This document shows, piece by piece, positions 59,001-64,000 of a DNA stretch of 64,000 nucleotides. Under the pieces are notes generated by a model, which saw only the letters and a program-made list of their open reading frames with translations, did no database searches and was not told the DNA's origin. The number at the start of each line of letters is the position of its first letter. Positions within the stretch are counted from its first letter, which is position 1. Source of the DNA: Membranipora membranacea (lineage: Eukaryota > Bryozoa > Gymnolaemata > Cheilostomatida > Membraniporidae); contig OU612067.1 of assembly GCA_914767715.1 (NCBI GenBank), positions 34,756,162-34,820,161 on the forward strand, in the 5' to 3' direction. Both the position numbers and the translations under genes were made by a program.

Positions 59001-60205
59001 TAATACCACACAAGTATAATAAGGACTGTGAGTACTGCAGGTACAGACCTGTTGTGTCTCCATCCAGTCCATGGCTCCTCCAACTGTGTGGAAAGAAATG
59101 AAAGCCTGAGCCTCACCATGCTGACCTAAAAACATTCAGTATACAATCTCTAATTATAACTACACATTATACGTCACAAAATCCGATTTATAATATCAGG
59201 AATGATTACAATATAACTAGAAATGCAGCAATCATAAATGCCACAAAACTTCAGGGGTGTGGATGATATACACTCAGATTGTCGATTGAGTTTATGATGG
59301 ATGGCCAACTGGCGATGTCATTATAAGTGCAAATTAAAATGGCTGTCCTTTCCATGCCACCAATGAGGTAGACAGCCTGAGTATCGTTGTCCTATTATGT
59401 AACAGAACTACCCCCACAATAATTTTCAGTGAATACAGCCATAGAATATAGCGAAAACAAACATGTTTTAATTGTGTATATTTATATATATATTATGTAA
59501 AATATAAGAGGTCCTCCCCATGCTCCCTCCTTGCTTTTTTTTAATCTTGCCTCACCAGAATTTGAACAAGTGATGTGAGGCACTGGATATGGGTTTTTAT
59601 ATACACATGCATTTATCATAAACACAAAACTGAATTTTTGTGGATAATATATCAAATACATCAAAGACCATATATAGATTCCGTCTCTGGCATTAAGCTC
59701 ATTAGATACCAGGAACTATTAGACCTAGATAGATATATATATGATCTCTAGTGCTAGTTGGCTGACTAGCTAACTAACCTCTCATAGGGATATATCTGAT
59801 ATCCTCAAAGTTAACTCTCATCTCATTCAGAGTCCTGGCCAGCTACAACATAACACCACAAGTCTGACTTAGTATGAGTGAAGCTGATCTGCCTCGTATT
59901 GTATACTGGATATATTATGAGAAGTAAAAAAAAATTGCTAAATACTATGAGTGTTAGATGACGAAAATATAGGGATACTTATCAGATAGGACAATATGGA
60001 AATGTCAAAAATCAGCGTGAGGGCAAATATTGTCATCAGCTTAGTAAGTTGACAGACTGGAGATTGTGCTACTCATTAGATTGGAGTGTCAAACCTGTTC
60101 TTCATTGAGACTATCAGGAGGGTGAGCTATAGAGATGTGTCGTGTGGCCTCCTGAGCCTTGTAATTCCATCGGTCAGTAGGTGAGTAACTTATTGGCAGT
60201 GACAT
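50096..60205 (-). CDS. RBM5/RBM10-like RNA-binding splicing factor
   Basis: Thirteen exons in agreeing phase give 651 residues so far: 60205-60095, 59842-59779, 59125-59049, 54381-54211, 53928-53538, 53320-53098, 52839-52535, 52095-51966, 51674-51543, 51202-51070, 50767-50681, 50397-50346, 50172-50096. The start is MSLPISYSPTDRW. Domains: RRM1 ~18-100 (AQAFISFHTVGGAMDWM); RanBP2-type zinc finger ~137-161 (MWDCMCGALNVERR, CFKC); Pro/Tyr/Arg-rich linker; an RGAS repeat; RRM2 ~447-535 (VLLRGLDGLSDES, GYAFMEFDS, VDGKLLLVDSAK); charged coiled coil ~545-625; and an OCRE-like YTGYKYSNESGLYED end. This order matches RBM5/6/10, splicing regulators that bind U2AF and the spliceosome. The first zinc-finger pair is C-x-C rather than C-x2-C. 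No G-patch was found; the gene may end at a readthrough stop at 50069 or continue in an exon I missed. Confidence 0.85.
50940..51068. repeat. 55-bp direct repeat beside exon 10 donor
   Basis: Two copies of GTGTAGAGGGTGGGGGAGGT and the following 35 bases (from 50959 and 51014) fill the intron immediately after exon 10 of the RBM-like gene and run up to its donor. Confidence 0.8.
52174..52216. repeat. Perfect 17-bp inverted repeat in intron
   Basis: AGTTATTCTCTCATTGA and its exact complement flank a 9-base spacer, in the intron between exons 7 and 8 of the RBM-like gene. Confidence 0.85.
52636..52706 (-). repeat. Coding 12-bp repeat (Arg-Gly-Ala-Ser)
   Basis: Five to six copies of a 12-base unit inside exon 7 of the RBM-like gene encode consecutive RGAS tetrapeptides, giving an RG/RS-like low-complexity stretch. 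The unit is a multiple of three, so the frame is kept; phosphorylation of Ser or methylation of Arg is a plausible use. Confidence 0.9.
54385..59046 (-). repeat. 41-bp minisatellite, ~113 copies, in RRM1 intron
   Basis: The plus-strand unit is GTAATACCACACAAGTATAA plus TAAGGACTGTGAGTACTGCAG. Variants are CTGTAG, CAGCAG and a 40-base TGTATAA form, plus rare TATGG, GGGCT and TTTGAG changes. The array fills nearly all of intron 3 (59048-54382) of the RBM-like gene. On the gene's strand every unit has TTATTATACTTGTGTGGTAT followed by ACCTGCAG, and the true acceptor of exon 4 (TTATACTTGTGTGGTATTTACAG at its centre) is a variant of the same unit, so the array looks derived from the acceptor region. 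No unit contains a stop codon in any of the three sense frames. The three ~1,600-codon frames through it are a by-product of a 41-base period and are not called as genes. Confidence 0.93.
59142..60094. other. Introns 1-2 of RBM-like gene
   Basis: Apart from exon 2 (59842-59779) nothing coding is supported. AT-rich, no recognised repeat. Confidence 0.4.
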
Positions 60206-60399
60206 TATTTCTTATTATACCTTACACAATCATGTTCCTGTAAGAAGAAATGAGGTACGATGAGAACATTGGAGAGCATCATTGACAATTGATTATTATT
60301 TGACACTGTCCTCAGATAATATTTACGTTTTTTTATGATGGGAGTAAACAGATGCTGGGGGGATGGTTGGTCATGGACATTGGGCTAAGGCCTATATAA

Positions 60400-61382
60400 C
60401 AGACCTGGGTCCAAGTCATCGCAAGTCAAGTCAAGTCATTGTCGATGCTAAGTCAAGTCAAGTCACATTTACACCAAGTCAAGTCAATTGGTGTCAATTT
60501 TTTTCGCCATCAAGTCAAGTCAAGTCATGATTTTTGTAGGTCAAGTCAAGTCAAAGATGGGTGACTTACAAGTCATGGCAAAGTCACGCTCATTAACCAT
60601 GAAAATCAACTCGGAATTTATTTCAATCCCGGGTGACTCCAAATCGTGGAGGAGTTAGTTAGGTCCTCAGGAGTTGCTCTACTAATCGGGATTTGCTCCC
60701 CTCCCCACAAACGATGAAGGTATGGGTGGTGTATGTTATGGAATCGCTTGGAAGTGAATTTCAAAAAATGAAAGTCCAGCCTTCTGCTGTTGTGAGAAGC
60801 ACAAAAAGAAAAAGCGTGAAACATCCTTAGACTAGAAGGATTTCTGTCTGATGATGATGATGTTGATGATGATACAAGCAATCTTCTGAATAAACCTGCA
60901 CTATATGATCAGACTATATTAATATTGCATCATGGGATACATTTTTCATTTTACTGATTACAAGACAACAAGAGAAGACAACTAATATGTAAGGCAGGAA
61001 CTCTGACTACTTACCCATAGCTGAGAAGTTGGGTTTTCTGTTTCGGAGTTGGGGTTTCAGAGTTGGGGTTTCAGAGTTGGGGTTTCAGAGTTGGGGTTTC
61101 AGAGTTGGGGTTTCAGAGTTGGGGTTCTCAGTTATGATTATCCTTCCTATATCTCTTTCTACATTATGTTATAAAATTTCACACATAGACTTATGTTGAC
61201 TTGACCAAAGTCAGGACAACTCCCAAGTCAAGTCAAAGTCAATTTTTCGTTAAGTCAAATCAAGTGTTGTCTATTTGTTTTTCGACATCAAGTCAAGTCA
61301 TAATTTTGTTAAGTCCAGTCAAGTCGTGACTTTGACTTGACTTGAAGATGACTTGACTTACCATGACTTGGACCCAGGTCTG
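60400..61382. mobile_element. hAT-type non-autonomous element (MITE), 983 bp
   Basis: The ends CAGACCTGGGTCCAAGTCAT and its complement are perfect terminal inverted repeats beginning with CAG, as in hAT elements. An identical 8-bp target duplication, CTATATAA, flanks both sides (60392-60399 and 61383-61390), the size produced by hAT transposases. Inward from each end are clustered AAGTCAAGTCAAG subrepeats in opposite orientation. The middle has a 14-bp GAGTTGGGGTTTCA tandem repeat (61033-61125). There is no transposase ORF; the 87-codon frame at 60618-60881 is not related to one as far as I can see. Confidence 0.9.
61033..61125. repeat. 14-bp GAGTTGGGGTTTCA tandem repeat
   Basis: About six and a half copies inside the hAT-type element. 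Confidence 0.9.
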
Positions 61383-61390
61383 CTATATAA

Positions 61391-63175
61391 TATATAAATG
61401 GTCCAATCAACCAGTCCAATCATTTTTATCAAACACACACACTCACTGAAACTGCTGCAAACCCGGGAGATTGCAAGTTCAAACATCCATCTCCAACCCC
61501 GTTAAGCACACTCACTGTTAACTGGGCTTGGGTTAAAGGTTACGCCTGCTTTTACTGAATTGAATAGTCGGTTGTCGTTGAGCTGTTGTGTGTGTGACAA
61601 TTGGCAAAGTATAGTATAGTATAGTACATGCTTGTAACTCTAGATGCCTATGGCCCCTGGGACTTACTTGCCTTTACTTTGCCAATGTCCTGTACATTGG
61701 CAAAGACAAAGCATATAAGTCACATGTGTCCATGACTCACACAGCACAGTGAGTGAGTAAGGTAAGTGAAGTAAGAACTGAGGTAAGAAGAAGAATAGAA
61801 TGCCATGTTTCATTTTAAACTAATGGTGCAACTCAAGAAGATGTTGCTAGTTTAGATGGATTTTTTGACATTGCAGATATAAGTAGTATGCACATGTGGC
61901 TGGTCAGAATTGTTCAGTCAGTAGTGATGAGAATAAGTGATAACCATAGGGCCACTACATTACTTGAGTTTTTTCTCTCAAAATCTTGATTCTTTCACCA
62001 CATTTCACCTTGACATGGTCAGGTAACTGTCATCAATGTGAGTGGGTAAGTATCAGAACCCGCCTCTTCAGAATCAAAAGACTCGGGCTAGAATCATTTG
62101 CAGACAACTCCTCAACAAAATGAGACAATCCGAAGGAGTAGACAACTCCTAGTTTCAAACATGCAATCACAATTAATCGAGGCAGCAAGGAGGGTGCCCT
62201 CCCTGATCCAGGGAGGGTGATGAATCTATAAACATCAAACGATCGAAGGCACCCTGCTCAAATAGTGTAAGTTTGTTCACTTTGTCTGTGCATACGGATT
62301 CTGATGATCTTGACTGAGCATGGGATCACTGGTAAACTAGATCTATTACCACAAACTGGATCCTGTAAGGTAATTGCGCATCACGTTTGAACAACTTTAG
62401 CTTGTGCCTGAGCAAGTACAGAGAGCTTAATTCAAGTTCTTACATTATATCAGCCAGGGGGAATGAGATCATCACGGAGTTAGAGGAAAGGAGATACAAT
62501 AGCCTCATATTCACAAATGAATGTTGTCTCATTATCAAAATGTTATCTCCAACAACCAAAAGGATGACGGCAATCTAGGCCAGAATTATGTTTATAGAAT
62601 GGTGTGAACATGTTCATTTACTGAATGAGGATTCATATCAATAATTATACGCGACCACAGTTAGGTTAAGGCACTCTCTAAGTACGGGTTTATTGGAGAT
62701 ACATTTTGAGCAAATGAGATTTCTTGAATAAAGTATAACAGTAAAAAACCATAAAATAAAAGTATAAAAACTACAAAGTGGTCAAAAAATTCTCGCCAAC
62801 GTCATATTAAAGGGCTCAAAAACATAGTATGAACAAACATGTTAATCGGAGTAAAGCGGCTTAAATCCGGGTCTGGGATATTTGATGGGAGAGGAATGTA
62901 TTTAAGTGTTTTGTTTTTGCACAGCTTTGATACTGGGTGTTCTGATATTGGTCAGAGATCTGAGAAATGACACAATTCAAAAATTATTTATAATACAAAG
63001 ACTTTATGATACAAAGACTCAAAAAATACACTATGAGCAGCTTCCATAGGGAGTATATTCTAACAAACATCTTAAAAGGGATGCCAAGTCACATAGATGG
63101 GTTATATCACTTTCTTAATCACAAATTCAAATAAAGCATACAGATATCATGTAACTCCCAACATCAAAGTTGCGA
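61391..63175. other. Intergenic, no gene seen; repeat fragments
   Basis: Contains a possible tRNA-derived SINE fragment near 61440-61560 (GCAAGTTCAAACATCC resembles a B box), a copy of the 9 kb foldback modules at about 61610-61720, and a hairpin GGAGGGTGCCCTCC near 62189. The open frame at 62387-62578 has no support. The PGM3 3' end falls here. Confidence 0.45.
61607..61725. repeat. Foldback-family copy (modules of 9.0-9.66 kb)
   Basis: It has CATGCTTGTAACTCTAGATG, CCTGGGACTTAC and TACTTTGCCAATGTCC, in an order matching part of the 9 kb cluster, with an internal CCAATGTCCTGTACATTGG near-palindrome. Confidence 0.75.
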
Positions 63176-63693
63176 CTACTCTGGTCTCTCACCCACACCA
63201 TTACACATATCATAGACTAGACACATAACGTCATGAGCTAATTTAGTAACCAGCTCTGGAGTCTCAGCTTCAGCGTAAACTCTAACCACATCCTCTGTCC
63301 CTGAAGGTCTACAGATATATACAGACAGATACAAGTTAAACATAGAAATTATAAAATTGATCCATCCTTAGACCTAATCTAAGCAGTACTAAATCAGTGA
63401 ACAAAAACTAAGTCAGATGAGTGAATTGCTTAGTTATATTGGTTTCCTTTCACCTTCGGTTAGTTCATGAGAGAGTAGTCTAAGTGCTCAGACTAATGAG
63501 AGAGTAGTGCGGTCACACGGTGACAGTTGGAAGGCTTATCGTATTACACGACATTATAAGACATGATTTACCTGACAAATGATCTTCCTTTACTGACTTG
63601 ACTGACTAACTGATCTATAGCTGCCTGTAGACCAGAAGGACTCGTCGTCTTACGCTCAGCGTCTGTAGTCTGAATCACCTGTCTATCTGCTAC
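63176..63693 (-). CDS. PGM3: Phosphoacetylglucosamine mutase, last two exons
   Basis: Two C-terminal exons: 63693-63572 and 63308-63176, joined in phase 2. The first reads VADRQVIQTTDAERK (human VADRRVISTTDAER) through GLQAAIDQLV and FVR; the second reads PSGTEDVVRVYAEAE and ends NGVGERPE then stop. R-PSGTE-VRVYAE is the phosphate-binding loop of domain 4 in the alpha-D-phosphohexomutase family. The enzyme interconverts GlcNAc-6-phosphate and GlcNAc-1-phosphate on the cytosolic path to UDP-GlcNAc. The remainder, including the catalytic phosphoserine, lies beyond the right edge of the window. It is transcribed in the same direction as the RBM-like gene. Confidence 0.93.
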
Positions 63694-64000
63694 CTGTAAC
63701 AAAAAACAGGAAAACTTACCCATCAGCCCTAACACTTACTGTATCAGAAGAATTAACTGTCATGACTTTGTCTATGTCAAATGTAAACACTTACCTACCA
63801 GCCTAAAACTCAGCAGTCCCAGAATTTATCCCGCCAATTAAATATGGGACCATTTTTAGGATGGAGGTAAGTAATTGGTTGTTTTGAGGAATCTATCGGC
63901 AAGTCATGAAACTGATGATATTCACGGATATAACACGGAAACCTAAATTTGACTATCACATGGTTCCATAGATAAGAAGGCAGAGCAATGCAGACACTGA

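Noticed and set aside
54156-59135. Three overlapping ~1,600-codon minus-strand frames as giant genes
   Set aside because: They are the same 41-base minisatellite read in three frames inside an intron of the RBM-like gene. The flanking parts of the frames are exons 3 and 4.

Overview
This is a window of animal nuclear DNA. Genes are split into many short exons with GT-AG introns, the intergenic DNA is AT-rich, there is no operon structure, and the recognisable products are metazoan-type (ZFAND1, PGM3, an RBM5/10-like RNA-binding protein). Compact genes, short 3' ends, abundant minisatellites, MITEs and a P-element/THAP9-like transposase relic suggest an invertebrate, possibly an early-branching one such as a sponge. 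The species cannot be fixed from sequence alone.

Layout. At 1-1.2 kb is a decayed P-element/THAP9-like transposase interrupted by a short inverted-repeat element. From 1.2 to 11.2 kb there is mostly repeat-rich intergenic DNA, with a tRNA-derived SINE-like element at 5.3 kb and a cluster of very long perfect inverted repeats at 9.0-9.66 kb. ZFAND1 lies at 11.27-14.6 kb (+, seven exons, complete). A 15-exon gene at 16.3-25.3 kb (-) encodes an ~894-residue ankyrin / DPY30-motif / coiled-coil / ankyrin protein; I could follow all exon phases from start to stop. At 26.6-29.4 kb (-) is a complete three-exon gene for a 193-residue Tyr/His/Pro-rich protein. At 33.9 kb (+) is a single-exon gene for a small basic protein behind a CCAAT/TATA promoter. 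From 34.7 to 45.3 kb is gene-poor, with a perfect 12 x 35 bp array and a ~1 kb segmental duplication. At 45.7-48.1 kb (-) is a very long exon encoding an SGNH-hydrolase-like domain joined to an RS-rich region and a Q/N/Y/G-rich tail. At 50.1-60.2 kb (-) is an RBM5/10-like splicing factor gene (RRM, RanBP2-type zinc finger, RRM, coiled coil, OCRE-like end), with a ~4.65 kb, ~113-copy minisatellite in the intron that splits RRM1. A 983 bp hAT-type MITE with a perfect 8 bp target duplication is at 60.4 kb. The last two exons of PGM3 (-) end the window.

Most unusual observation. Several tandem arrays here are copies of real splice junctions. A 23-bp array repeats an exon end plus its GTAAGT donor (~45 copies). 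A ~121-bp array repeats most of an exon plus donor (3 copies). A 47-bp array repeats an acceptor plus exon start (4 copies). The 41-bp array carries acceptor-like sequence in every copy and ends in the true acceptor. The introns therefore contain dozens of decoy or alternative splice sites. The 41-bp array is also free of stop codons in all three sense frames and is entered in frame from the upstream exon.

Limits. Exon borders were placed by hand from splice consensus, phase and family similarity. No database search, RNA data or alignment was available.
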